Source: Orobanche coerulescens
Taxonomy: Eukaryota > Streptophyta > Magnoliopsida > Lamiales > Orobanchaceae
Reading direction: 5' to 3'
Length of the DNA: 64,000 nt
Assembly (NCBI GenBank): GCA_033398695.1
Contig: CM065811.1
Location: 115,677,501 to 115,741,500 of the forward strand
The notes under the pieces are model-generated. The model saw only the letters and a list, made by a program, of their open reading frames with translations. It had not been told where the DNA came from and did no database searches. Below are positions 35,716 to 47,483 of the stretch, piece after piece (position 1 is the first letter of the stretch; each line of letters starts with the position of its first letter). The translations under genes were made by a program, and so were the position numbers.

Positions 35716-36687
35716 GTATTGGTTGATCTAGTTATTGATCCTATGAGCGTTTGGGCTTTGTGTCGGTGTTTCGGGATTTTGCTATCATTGGTTTACAGAT
35801 GTATTGTATATTTTCGATTCTTATCAAGATTGGTATTTGATTGTGCGATCCGACGGACAGGATTTGGCACGGATAGATTATTCCACACTTATGAGTTATG
35901 ATGATGTTTTGAGGATTCTCAGTATTGTTTGAATACATTACAGATGGTTGTAGTTGAGTTCATTTCGTCATTTGAGAATGCGAAATGTGGATTATGGTAA
36001 GAATTGATTTGTTATCGATTGTTATGAGTCGGTAAGGTTATGACGGTAAGATCACATTGGTAGTATTCTTACTTTGTAATTACATTTGTATGTAATTATT
36101 TATGTGATGTGATCGTTATCATTGTTGAGTATTGTGGCTGACCCCGTCGTGGGCTTTATTTTCAGGTACTCGGAGATCGAGCTAGTAGCGGTCGTGAAGA
36201 GATGAGCTTCCCGGGTGATACTGGCTATGGCATTATTTTGGGAATCGAGTATTCGACTACTTGTTTTATTCCGCTGCCAATGTATATTTTGAACTGTGTT
36301 TATATCCATTGCATGTGTATTTTAAAATGGCCTTTCCGGTATTTTTACCAACTCGTGTATAACTTTAAAATGGCCTTTTAGGTATTTTGTAAATTTGGTT
36401 TAAATCGTGAAACCTTTTTCCCAAAACTATTTTATCGATACGTATAAGTGGTGGCTTAACTTACATTTTGAAACTGTTGAGTTTTGGCGTTTTGGCCTTG
36501 AACTTTTAAATGATTTTATTTTGTGACGGTATTTGTAAAATTGATTTTGGAACTTAATTAAAATACATTACCGTCTTTCGCCTGTTGGCGTATTTGAAAT
36601 GTTTGCGAAAATGAGTTTTAGCCTGGTGGGTTCCGGCGTGGGGCCCCCGGCACTATAATATTCCCGGATGATTTTGGGGGTGTTACA

Positions 36688-37079
36688 GAAGATGGTAATA
36701 GAGCTTGGGTTTTGTGAAACCAGGGCATGTGTGTTATGCGGCTCTACCAGTACGATAGTAGCGCGGCTTTTGAAAATGATTTTTCTGACTTTTGAGTCAA
36801 ACTGATTTTTGGAGGTTCCAAAATTTTGGAGATATTTTCAAAATAGCTATAATTGCGATTCTGGTTTATATTGGTGTTGTGTTGAGACTTCGTATGGGAG
36901 TCGTATGCTAGTATCACGGGAGATCATCGGCTTCACGCACCTGTAAGTATACTGTTTTGGTTATTCACTTATGGCGACGATTGATTGCTTTTGTGATAAG
37001 TTTGGGAATTTTGGTTGATCTGTTGGTTGTGACAGGATTGCAAATTTCGAGGACGAAACTTATTTTAAGGGGGGTAATA
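36688..37079 (+). other. 392-bp internal region: primer site to purine tract
   Basis: TGGTAATAGAGC (36693-36704) is a one- to two-base variant of the Met primer-binding site. The 3' end, ttcgaggacgaaact...aaggggggtaata (37047-37079), is the typical closing stretch and polypurine tract of Tekay-like elements. In between there is no protein-like frame. Confidence 0.7.
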
Positions 37080-37427
37080 TGTAATATATCGGATTTTCGG
37101 TATAAATTTTTCGCGTTATTTTATCTGAGATATACTGGATAACATGGTGTCTATACAATATGGATAAAATAATTTGAAAACAGAGACAGTTGTATTTGTA
37201 TAATTGACGTGAATGATTGAGAGTTATATTTGATGATATCGTGTATCAGGTTCTTTTGATTTTGATATCGGGTATATCATATGGAAATATTATTGGGATG
37301 TGTATGTGTATTCAGTATGTTGAGACGACAGGCAGGAGCAGTTATATATTGGCTAAGTGCAGAAACCATTACGTACGCTAAGTCGAGGAGCTTACGTACG
37401 TTAAGTTGGTAAGCATAACGTATGTTA
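37080..37427 (+). repeat. 3' LTR start, truncated by copia insertion
   Basis: TGTAATATATCGGATTTTCG parallels 31578 onward for 348 bp and stops within the TTACGTACGTAA array, where TGTTGTCGG begins. Candidate duplicated bases are TGTTA (37423-37427). The partner lies outside the window. Confidence 0.85.
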
Positions 37428-38439
37428 TGTTGTCGGTGCCTAACAAAGGCCCAGCGGAAGCGGAAAAACGAAAATTAGTTCGATCCGAATCCCTACGAGG
37501 ATCGATCAAGCTATGTATATACGAATATAAAATAAACAAAGGAAGATTCAAAATCATACCCTTGTAGTCCGTTGATTATATGGTGTTCTTCTCTTGAGCG
37601 ATTCCCCAATCTTTAGGTGAACTTCCTTATGATCTAATCTTCTCCAAGCTCTTAGATGATCCAACGCCGAAAACACCGCGTTTCTACTTGTCATGTGTAA
37701 CACCCCCAATATGTTCAGGGATATTACACGCCGTAGAACCTTTCCTCAAGGATCTACCAGGCTGGTAACAACATAGGACATCTCAACAATGCCTTTAAGG
37801 CTAAAATGACTCAGTAGACCGATTTGGTCTTTCAATAAATACATACAACTCAAACACATTACATGCCCACGTATGGGTCGAATACAACACACTCCGTACA
37901 ACGGGAAAGAATACTGCAGCGGAAATAAAATACAACTAAACCAATGACATATACGGATACTCGTGTGATTAGTATCGTTCATCTTTCATCATCCTTCATG
38001 CCGACCCTGTGTTATGCTCCCAAACCTGAATGCAAAAAACAGACATCCACCCCCCGAATACTCGGGGGTTAGCAAAACTCTACTGTTTTGCTAGTGCAAG
38101 AACAAAGTGCAAATACGAGCCATACAATACAAGTTCCAAGGACAATAATAACCAGGAATCCTCAAAGATCCAAACATAACGAAAAGTACTTCCCGAGGCA
38201 AGAGTTTGGGTAAAACATTCTAAAATCGAAAGGTCACAAATCGAGGAAAAACAATTTATAAAACGGTTTAAAATGCCATCGAGAGTTTTAATAGAAAACA
38301 ATTTAGGATTACTGAATCCTTCTCTTTCAAAAATCAATAGGGGTCACAGCCCAAAGGTTTTATTTTCACAAATGAAACCAACAACAATAAACAAGGTTAA
38401 AACCCACGTCAAGTGTCCTCGACGGACATAAAATACACA

Positions 38440-39190
38440 CGCACCCATGAAGTTTCACTCGTGAATCCATGGCGAACCATTGGACTCCCTCCGTGGCCCC
38501 GTCGAACCCTCCCGAGGTGAGCAAATACATTCAAAAAATATACACACGCACTCGTGAAGTTTCACTCGTGAATCCAGGGCGAAACCATTGGACTCCCTCC
38601 GTGGCCCCGTCGAACCCTCCCGAGGTGAGCAAACACATTCACAAAACATACACACCAACCTGTGAAGTTTTTGCTCGTGAATACAGGGCGAAACTATTGG
38701 ACTCCCTCCGTGGCCCCTTCGAACCCTCCCGAGGTGAGCAAAATACATTCACTAAACATACACACCAACCTGTGAAGTTTTTACTCGTGAATCCAGGGAG
38801 AAACCATTGGACTCCCTCCGTGGCCCCGTCGAACCCTCCCTAGGTGAGCAAAATACATTCACTAAACATACACACCAACCTGTGAAGTTTTTACTCGTGA
38901 ATCCAGGGCGAAACCATTGGACTCCCTCCGTGGCCCCGTCGAACCCTCCCGAGGTGAGCAAAATACATTCACTAAACATACACACCAACCTGTGAAGTTT
39001 TTACTCATGAATCCAGGGCGAAACCATTGGACTCCCTCCGTGGCCCCGTCGAACCCTCCCGAGGTGAGCAAAATACATTCACTAAACATACACACCAACC
39101 TGTGAAGTTTTTACTCGTGAATCTAGGGAGAAACCATTGGACTCCCTCCGTGGCCCCGTCGAACCCGCCTGAGGTGAGCAAAATACATTC
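38440..39190. repeat. Seven tandem copies of a 110-bp unit
   Basis: Units start near 38446, 38553, 38661, 38771, 38881, 38991 and 39101, with cores such as gaaaccattggactccctcc and cgaaccctcccgaggtgagc. Copies 4-7 are the most alike, so the array grew recently inside this LTR. Confidence 0.92.
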
Positions 39191-40245
39191 ACTAATCACA
39201 CAATCAACATGTCACACCAAGGATATCCAAGCAATTCACCCAAACGCAACAAACACAAAGCACAACACCATTGTCAAATCACAATGTACCAAAATGAGAT
39301 AATATACACATATATTATCAAAGTACTACAACAACACCAAGCATATTCATAGGGTTCACTTAACCATTCACGAGACGCAACATTCACAAAACACACGCGT
39401 TTTGAAAGTGAGCCTTTAACGAGGCTAAACCAATTCTTTTGAAAACTCATTTGAAACAATCAAACAAACATGCTAAGACATTCACCAATCATCATATCCA
39501 CAAAACAAGAATGGTATGGACAAGGTACTTGCCTCGAATAAAAACAACGCAGAGAATCGACCAAAGTAGGTTGGCATGAACCGACTACGAACCCGCCGAC
39601 TCTACCGAACGCCAACTCGTGATAATAAACTACGAAGGACAATAACAACAATGAAATGAATTCCGTAGCACGACTTAAAGCCATTGAATTCAAAGAACAA
39701 ATGACGAAAATTCAAGTGTTTCCCCCAAAATGGCCAAGAACACGATTCGTCCCGTCAAAACACGAAAACGGAATTCCAAATCGAAATATGGATATATAAT
39801 CCATAGGATATGTTTAACAACATCATTTAACAACAATCGATCCATCAAAAACGGATGGAAAACAAGATCAAGAACAAATCCCCCAAAAATTCGATTCGAA
39901 GGAAATCAAGAAATATACTTTGATTCGACGAAGAACAATGGATTAAATGATGTTAAACACAAGAATACTACTAAGATTAATCATACCCATCATGGATTAA
40001 TCAACAATACCGAACGAATCGGACAAAAACGCAAAAACCAAAAAATTTCTCAAAATAGGGTTCTTGGAAATCTCACCTTGATTCGCTGGATCAAAGGATG
40101 ATATAGGATGATCAATCAATGATATGAACTCAAGAACTTCGTGGATTTGTTGACAAACATCATGGCTCCAAGATCCCCAAGGCTCCAGCCGCAGAAGAGA
40201 AAGAGAGGAAATGAAAAACGAGTGAAAATGCGACTGCTCTGTCAC

Positions 40246-40608
40246 ATTTATACTGGGCCGGACTAGCGTGCGCTAGGCTGCCGAGCTAGCGTGCGCTATC
40301 GGCCCGGGCTGCAATCCAGAGACTTCCTGGACTAGACTGCTCGGCCAGGTAAGGCGCAGCCTCTTCCGGCCAGAAGGCGCTACCTACGGCCGGTCAGAAG
40401 GGCAGCGATGTCCGACAAGAGCGTGCGCTACCCGCCGATCCACCCGAGTCCGTAAACTTCGGTGCCCCTACTGCCTCGGCTGTCTAGCGCGCGCACCTAA
40501 CCGGCCGAAGGCGCCGCTCCCGGCCAGAAGCATGCGCCGCTCCCGGCCAGAAGGCGGCCGCTCCCGGCCGTAGCGTGCGCTACCTTCCGGCCGTAGCGTG
40601 CGCTACGC
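40246..40608 (-). promoter_or_regulatory. TATA box and TAGCGTGCGCTA palindromes (3' LTR copy)
   Basis: Minus-strand AGTATAAATGTG (40244-40255) has CTAGCGTGCGCTAG at 40263-40276, 9 bp upstream. More copies or decayed copies lie at about 40286, 40418, 40483, 40571 and 40594. Interspersed ccggccagaaggcg and cgcaaccgtcyggccagt repeats make the block GC-rich. Confidence 0.75.
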
Positions 40609-41739
40609 CGGTTCGTGCCGCACCCGTCCCACCAGTGCCCGCAACCGTCTGGCCAGTACCCGCAACCGTCCGGCCAGTGCCCGACCACCAGGACTTGACG
40701 ACTCGATTATCCGAAATCGCACGGAACGAACACGACAAAACGCTCGTGGGCAACATCATCGATCCAAGTTGAAATGCTACGGGACAATGAATCACACGCG
40801 ACCAAATAAACATGAAAATCGATCAAGACAACAAATATGAATGTGGATACCCACAACTTTGGATAAATTACAAAATAGCCCAAAACGCCCGAAAATCACG
40901 ATACGTGATCGAATAACCAAACCGAAGTTCACAACACGTCTAACAAAGTTAAACGGACTTACGGGAAACTCCAAACAGTAGTATCGAACGAGATTCACAA
41001 GAATCGAACTCGAGTGTGGAAAAGTCGCTGAGAAACACGGAATTCAACAAAACAATACCGAAACGAACTCGGCTGATAAAAAGTGCAGAATTAATCATTC
41101 TCAGAATGATGAAACGGTCCCAAGTGAGTCGTCAAAACGGACTCTCGCCAAAAAAAGAAAATTACCGGAAATTGAATTTGCGGATATTACATACTACCCT
41201 CCTTAAAAGAAGTTTCGTCCCGAAACTTAAAACAAGTAGGGAGAAGCAATATCCCGCCAGGAAAACTCAACGAGATACACAAGAAACGCGTAACTTACGC
41301 CCAACGGCGAAACGTTACAAGCAACGCAAAGGAATATATTGCGTGAAAACGCGCTCCACGACGACCAACACAACGCCACCGGTAGAAACATAATAAAACC
41401 AACAAGTGACAAGCGTCATCAAACAGATAATAAAATCAAGTCAATTATCCGAACAACCACAAAACACTAAGCACCTATTACAAGGAAACACGCACAATCA
41501 AGAAAACAGAAATTAACACACAAACGATCCACAAAGACCATCACAAACAATTCGGACTACGCCGAAATCCTCAAAACCACACTAGGCATCTCCGTGTCCT
41601 TTCGGAGCAGAGACGCAACCTCGATCCCCCAAATCTCTCAGTTACCGTCTCGCATTGCACGGCTCGGTGACCCATCTGGCCACATCCGAAACAACAAACT
41701 AACAGTGAACGACGATTCTTCGCGGTACGAGATCAGGCA

Positions 41740-41870
41740 ACAACAGTCAGACAACCTCGATCGAACAACAACGATCGATCAACAACGACAGAACAACAAC
41801 GATAGAACAACAACGATCGAACAATAACGATCAGATAACAATGATCGAACAACAACGGTCGAAAAATAAC
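41740..41870. repeat. Short tandem repeat (gaacaacaacgatc)
   Basis: About nine imperfect 12-16-bp units of gaacaacaacgatc or gatcaacaacga. It is low-complexity and has no counterpart in the sister element. Confidence 0.75.
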
Positions 41871-43474
41871 TCCGAAGTTCACAATTCAACTCAAGACATT
41901 AAAAGAGCTAGTAGAAACTGGAAGATGTAACTTTCGAACAAGGTTCACAAGAATCGAACCGAACTCATAAAAGTCACAACGATAAACAGATCGATCCGAA
42001 ACAAGGTCACAACCCGTTCGAACGATGAAACCGAAATAGAGAACAAGTTCAGAATGTATCAACGAACACGAGCGAGTCGATAGACTAGAGAAAGAGGAAA
42101 TGTAGAAGTCCAAAAACAATACGGGTATTACATTCGACCTCTTATAAAAGAAGGTCGTCCCCACAACTCCCAATAATGGAACAAGGCAACAATACAAAAG
42201 CAGTCGACGGAAACATTTCCCATGGGCCTCTTAGAGCCGATCCTGATATCTGTACTGAAGTTCGCGCCCTGAAGGACTCAGAACCCAACTCGCAAAACTG
42301 GATCCTGTGTTTCTCGGGTCCACACTTAAGACGCATTACCGACAAGAAAGACAATTGGTACGTGCATGCCCCCGGCACACCACGGTTGAAACACCTCGGC
42401 TCGACATACCGAATATACAACTGCTAGGTACAATGGAATATAACGTCGCAAAACAACAAACCGGAGATGCCAACTTGGCATAACATATCAACACATACTA
42501 AAATCACAACAACCACGGCATCGTTCGATGATTACAACGGCCCGAACGATACCCAGCATATAATTACTAAACATCACGAAACAAGCACGTATGTACACAA
42601 TCATACACACCTTCTCCGACCACAAGCAGGAAATGATGGGTTTTAAAAACGAAAACCACCTTTTGAAAACAATTTGGAAACACCAGTAGATCTTGAGTAT
42701 CACCTTATAAAAAGTTGTACAAACACCATTATCGAGACTTTGAAAACCATCTTGCGTTTGAACAAAATGAGGACACTTTTCTTTTAGTGAAAAATTTTCA
42801 GAAATATTCGACCCTTGGGTCTAAGCAACTGCATTTGAAAATATCTCAAAATATTTTGGTGCTCAAAGTAGAAGAATTTTGAAATAGATAGTTGCGCTAG
42901 TAGGCGCCCCGAAAATACAATCCATTTAAAAGTACGTCTCGAATTTTATTTTCTAAGACACTCAAGGTTTTCAAAAATCCAATAGGCCAGAATTCCCAAA
43001 ACATACAAAATCCGTTATCAAACCGTCATAAAACATTCAAGGACAAAGTGCCAAAACTCGATTTAGGGAATCGGTTTTACGAATTAGAACTCAGTTTGCA
43101 AAATACTGAAAGTCATTTTGAAAGGACTCACGCAGCGGATAAAATACAGTTCGGAAATACATTAGCAGCGACACCGCTCTGCATATATATAAAATATAAG
43201 AGTCGAATACCCACATATCACGGAATAAAAATCCACAGAAGGATTCAATCAATCAACGATATAATCATACAAGCAACTCATGTCACACGAGGCACAACAC
43301 AAATAAGGGAGACTTACATCCACAGGTCGCACGAAGATGATGATCGCTCCACGATACTAATCACGACCAACAGACTCAGACGACGCGTCGCGACACGACT
43401 CAGTCAGACAAAATCCAACGAGACAAAACTCAACAGACACCACTGACCCGACAACCTAGGTTTCCACAACCTAA

Positions 43475-43486
43475 GCTCTGATACCA
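43475..43486 (-). other. Primer-binding site (Met tRNA)
   Basis: Minus strand TGGTATCAGAGC, four bases from the 5' LTR. A perfect match to the common site. Confidence 0.88.
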
Positions 43487-44234
43487 TTTATGTAACACCC
43501 CCAATCCGCTCAGGGATATTACACGCCGTAGAACCTTTCCTCAAGGATCTACCAGGCTGGTAACAACATAGAACATCTCAACAATGCCTTTAAGGCTAAA
43601 ATAACTCAGTAGACCGATTTGGTCTTTCAATAAATACATACAACTCAGACACATTACATGCCCACGCAGGGGTCGAATACAACACACTCCCGTACAACGG
43701 GAAAGAATACTGCAGCGGAAATAAAATACAACTAAACCAATGACATCATATGGATCCTCGTGTGATTAGTATCGTTCATCTTTCATCATCCTTCATGCCA
43801 ACCCTGTGTTATGCTCCCAAACCTGAATGCAAAAAACAGACATCCACCCCCCGAATACTCGGGGGTTTGCAAAACTCCACTGTTTTGCTAGTGCAAGAAC
43901 AAAGTACAAATACGAGCCATACAATATAATTTCCAAGGACAATAATAACCAGGAATCCTCAAAGATCCAAACGTAACGAAAAGTACTTCCCGAGGCAAGA
44001 GTTTGGGTAAAACATTCTAAAACCGAAATGTCACAAATCAAGGGAAAACAATTTATAAAACGGTTTAAAATGCCATCGAGAGTTTTAATAGAAAATAATT
44101 TAGGATTACTGAATCCTTCTCTTTCAAAAATCAACAGGGGTCACAGCCCAAAGGTTTTGTTTTCACAAATGAAACCAACAACAATACACAAGGTTAAAAC
44201 TCACGTCACGCATCCTCGACAGACATAAAATACA

Positions 44235-44805
44235 CACGCACCCATGAAGTTTCACTTATGAATCCAGGGAGAAACCATTGGACTCCCTCCGTGGCCCCGT
44301 AGAACCCTCCCGAGGTGAGCAAACACATTCACAAAATATACACACGCACTCGTGAAGTTTCACTCGTGAATCCAGGGCGAAACCATTGGACTCCCTCCGT
44401 GGCCCCGTCGAACCCTCCCGAGGTGAGCAAACACATTCACAAAATATACACACCAACCTGTGAAGTTTTTACTCGTGAATCCAGGGCGAAACCATTGGAC
44501 TCCCTCCATGTCCCCGTCGAACCCTCCCGAGGTGAGCAAAATACATTCACTAAACATACACACCAACCTGTGAAGTTTTTACTCGTGAATCCAGGGGGAA
44601 ACCATTGGACTCCCTCCGTGGCCCCGTCGAACCCTCCCGAGGTGAGCAAAATACATTAACTAAACATACACACCAACTTGTGAAGTTTTTACTCGTGAAT
44701 CCAGGGCGAAACCATTGGACTCCCTCCGTGGCCCCGTCGAACCCTCCCGAGGTGAGTAAAATACATTCACTAAACATACACACCAACCTGTGAAGTTTTT
44801 TACTC
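44235..44805. repeat. 110-bp tandem repeat, five to six copies
   Basis: The same unit as at 38440-39190, with units starting near 44235, 44353, 44461, 44571, 44681 and 44791. Confidence 0.9.
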
Positions 44806-45663
44806 GCAAAACACACGCGTTTTGAAAATGAGCCTTTAACGAGGCTAAACTAATTCTTTTGAAAACTCATTTCAAACAATCAAACAAACATGCTAAGGCA
44901 TTCACCAATCATCATATCCACAAAACAAGAATGGTATGGACAAGGTACTTGCCTCGAATAAGAACAACGCGGAGAATCGACCGTAGTAGGTTGGCACGAA
45001 CCGACTACGAACCCACCGACTCCACCGAACACCAACTCGCGATAATAAAATAAGAAGGACAATAACAACAATGAAACGAATTCCATAGCACGACTTAAAG
45101 CCGTTGAATTCAAAGAACAAATGACGAAAGTTCAAGTGTTTCGGCCAAAACGGCCAAGAACACGATTCGTCCCGTCAAAACATGAAAACGGAATTCCAAA
45201 TCGAAATATGGATATATAATCCATAGGATATGTTTAACAACATCATTTAACAACAATCGATCCATCAAAAACGGATGGAAAACGAGATCAAGAACAAATC
45301 CCCCAAAAAGTCGATTCGAAGGAAATCAAAAAATATACTTTGATTCGACGAAGAACAATGGATTAAATGATGTTAAACACAAGAATACTACTAAGATTAA
45401 TAATACCCATCATGGATTAATCAACAATACGGAATGAATCGGACCAAACCGCAAAAACTCCAAAATTTCTCAAAATAGGGTTCTAGGAAATCTCACCTTG
45501 ATTCGCTGGATCAAAGGATGATATAGGATGATCAATCAATCATATGAACTCAAGAACTTCGTGATTTGTTGACAAACATCATGGCTCCAAGATCCCCAGG
45601 GCTCCAGCCGCGGAAGAGAAAGAGAGGAAATAAAAAACGAGTGAAAATGTGACTGCTCTGTCA

Positions 45664-45975
45664 CATTTATACTGGGCCGGACTAGCGTGCGCTAGGCTGC
45701 CGAGCTAGCGTGTCGGCCCGGGCCGCAATCCAGAGACTTCCTGGACTAGACGGCTCGGCCAGGTAGCCTGCAGCCTTCCGGCCGTAGCGTGCGCTACCTG
45801 CCAGTCGTAGCGTGCGCAGTGTCCGACAGTAGCGTGCGCTACCTGCCGATCCACCCGAGTCTAGAACCTCAGTGCCCCTACTGTCTCGGTCGACTAGTGC
45901 GCGCAGCTAACCGCCCGTAGCGTGCGCTGCCTCCCCACCGTAGCGTGCAAAACCTTCCGGCCGTAGTGTGCGCTA
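45664..45975 (-). promoter_or_regulatory. TATA box and TAGCGTGCGCTA palindromes (5' LTR)
   Basis: Minus-strand AGTATAAATGTG (45662-45673) and, upstream, CTAGCGTGCGCTAG (45681-45694), GTAGCGTGCGCTAC (about 45785 and 45829) and several decayed copies up to about 45970. Confidence 0.75.
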
Positions 45976-46727
45976 TGCCGGTTCCTGCCGCACCCATCCG
46001 GCCAGTACCCGCAACCGTCCGGCCAGTGCCCGACCACCAGGACTTGACGACTCGATTATCCGAAATCGCACGGAACGAACACGACAAAACGCTCGTGGGC
46101 AACATCATCGATCCGAGTTGAAATGCTACGGGACAATGAATCACACGCGACCAAATAAACATGAAAATCGATCAAGACAACAAATACGAATGTGGATACC
46201 CACAACTTTGGGTAAATTACAAAATAGCCCAAAACGCCCGAAAATCACGATACATGATCGAATAACCAAACCGAAGTTCACAACACGTCTAACAAAGTTA
46301 AACGAACTTATGGGAAACTCGAAACAGTAGTTTCGAACGAGATTCACAAGAATCGAACTCGAGTGCGGAAAAGTCGCTAAGAAACACGGAATTCAACAAA
46401 ACAACACCGAAACGAACTCGGATGATAAAAAGTGCAGAATTAATCATTCTTAGAATGGTGAAACGGTCCCAAGCGAGTCAACAAAATGGATTCTTGCCAA
46501 AAAAAGAAAATTACCGAAAATCGAATTTGCGGATATTACATCATGCGCCGGAGAAACGAATGGAACGATGATCACCTTGCTATCCTACAAGGATACGGCT
46601 AGAGCTAGGATTATGAAGCATTCGACTGTGATTATAACACTCTAAGTGTATAACTCACTATCTCTCTATTAATGTTTTGAATTTTCTCCAAGAAAACAAA
46701 AAGGATGAAGAACACTTTTGAGAAAAC

Positions 46728-46783
<56 letters not shown>
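46728..46783. repeat. (CT)n microsatellite
   Basis: About 27 uninterrupted CT units within the copia LTR piece 46541-47478. Confidence 0.95.
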
Positions 46784-46786
<3 letters not shown>

Positions 46787-47483
46787 AAAACCTCACGGAT
46801 GAAATGTTCAAAGTAGTTGTTGAGGGAAAGGTAGTCTTCATCCTTTTATTTAATTCCTTTTCCACATGATACAACTCATGCACATGAGTATTGCCCCACC
46901 ATGTCATTATCACCCATTTAAGAAATGGAAACTAAAGACAAGGGAAGGTTGGTGGAAAGGGGGGCAGCCATCTAGAAGGAATCGGACGAGTTCGGTTCGT
47001 TCCGGAATCCCGTAAGTCCAAACAGATAAACTCCGATTCCGTTCTGATGTATTTATATTAATTAATTAATCATATCAAATACAACATAATATAATTAATT
47101 TCTCCAAGAAATAATTATATCTATGAATTAAATTAATCACCCACTAATTTATGTAATTCATTAGACCGTAAATTAACTTATCCAATAAATCAATTTAGAC
47201 ATCCAATGTCCCAATAAATTTAGATATCCAATATCTAATATTTATAATGAGAGAATTATCTCGATTCATTCCGTCATCAATCCTATTGCGTGACTCGGTA
47301 GGTCCGTCTCAGTCAGCAATGGGAGGAACCAAATAGTTGTAGCACCACCTAGCCATCCTGGCGGCCTACACTGTACCCCAACTGAGAACGAATGATGGGG
47401 ATCATTCAAGAAACATTCTGTCGTGAATACCGGTATACGTATAAACCCTTCTTTCAAATGTACCGATCAAGTTATAGGGTCAC

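Larger units (their letters stand above)
31578..36687 (+). repeat. 5.1-kb 5' LTR
   Basis: TGTAATATACTAGATTTTAG ... GGGGGTGTTACA. The LTR is inflated by a MITE in a TA microsatellite (32817-33147) and a foldback element (about 33166-33400). From 33900 on it has several degenerate tandem repeats. No protein gene. The same LTR type ends at 1777 and restarts at 37080. Confidence 0.85.
31578..37427 (+). mobile_element. Plus-strand gypsy-type element with tiny internal region
   Basis: 5' LTR 31578-36687, internal 36688-37079, 3' LTR 37080-37427. The 3' LTR is cut by the minus-strand copia at 37428, so its remainder should lie beyond the window. The left flank is GAGAG. Primer-binding site and purine tract are recognisable, but 392 bp between them cannot encode gag or pol. 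It is either deleted or naturally non-autonomous. Confidence 0.85.
37696..41191 (-). repeat. 3' LTR of the second LARD-like element
   Basis: TGTAACACCCCCAATATG ... CGGATATTACA. It contains seven copies of the 110-bp repeat and the palindrome array. Long open frames over 38450-39300 on both strands come from the repeat (110 bp is not a multiple of 3) and are not genes. Confidence 0.9.
41192..43490 (-). other. Internal region with a gag zinc-knuckle relic
   Basis: Purine tract at 41194-41211. On the minus strand 41693-41652 encodes CFGCGQMGHRAVQC, a complete CX2CX4HX4C nucleocapsid knuckle close to that at 7909-7868. The rest of gag and all of pol are missing. A 14-bp repeat follows at 41740-41870. 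The remaining part is homologous to the internal region at 15562-17839. Confidence 0.75.
37696..46540 (-). mobile_element. Second non-autonomous long-LTR element (LARD-like)
   Basis: LTRs 37696-41191 (3,496 bp) and 43491-46540 (3,050 bp) flank a 2,299-bp internal region without pol. The target duplication is TCATG (37691-37695, 46541-46545). The LTR length difference comes mainly from the number of 110-bp repeats and a deletion next to them. It belongs to the same LTR family as the solo LTR at 25515. Confidence 0.92.
43491..46540 (-). repeat. 5' LTR of the second LARD-like element
   Basis: TGTAACACCCCCAATCCG ... CGGATATTACA. Five complete and one partial 110-bp repeat (44235-44800). The last runs into caaaacacacgcg, showing a deletion of roughly 0.2-0.3 kb relative to the other LTR. 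Confidence 0.9.

Noticed and set aside
38455..39302. Several 60-124-codon frames on both strands
   Set aside because: Direct product of the 110-bp tandem repeat. Equal quality on both strands, with no start context or homology.
47266..47457. 63-codon minus frame in copia LTR piece
   Set aside because: Lies in non-coding copia LTR DNA. No homology, and it is interrupted by the Tekay insertion just beyond.
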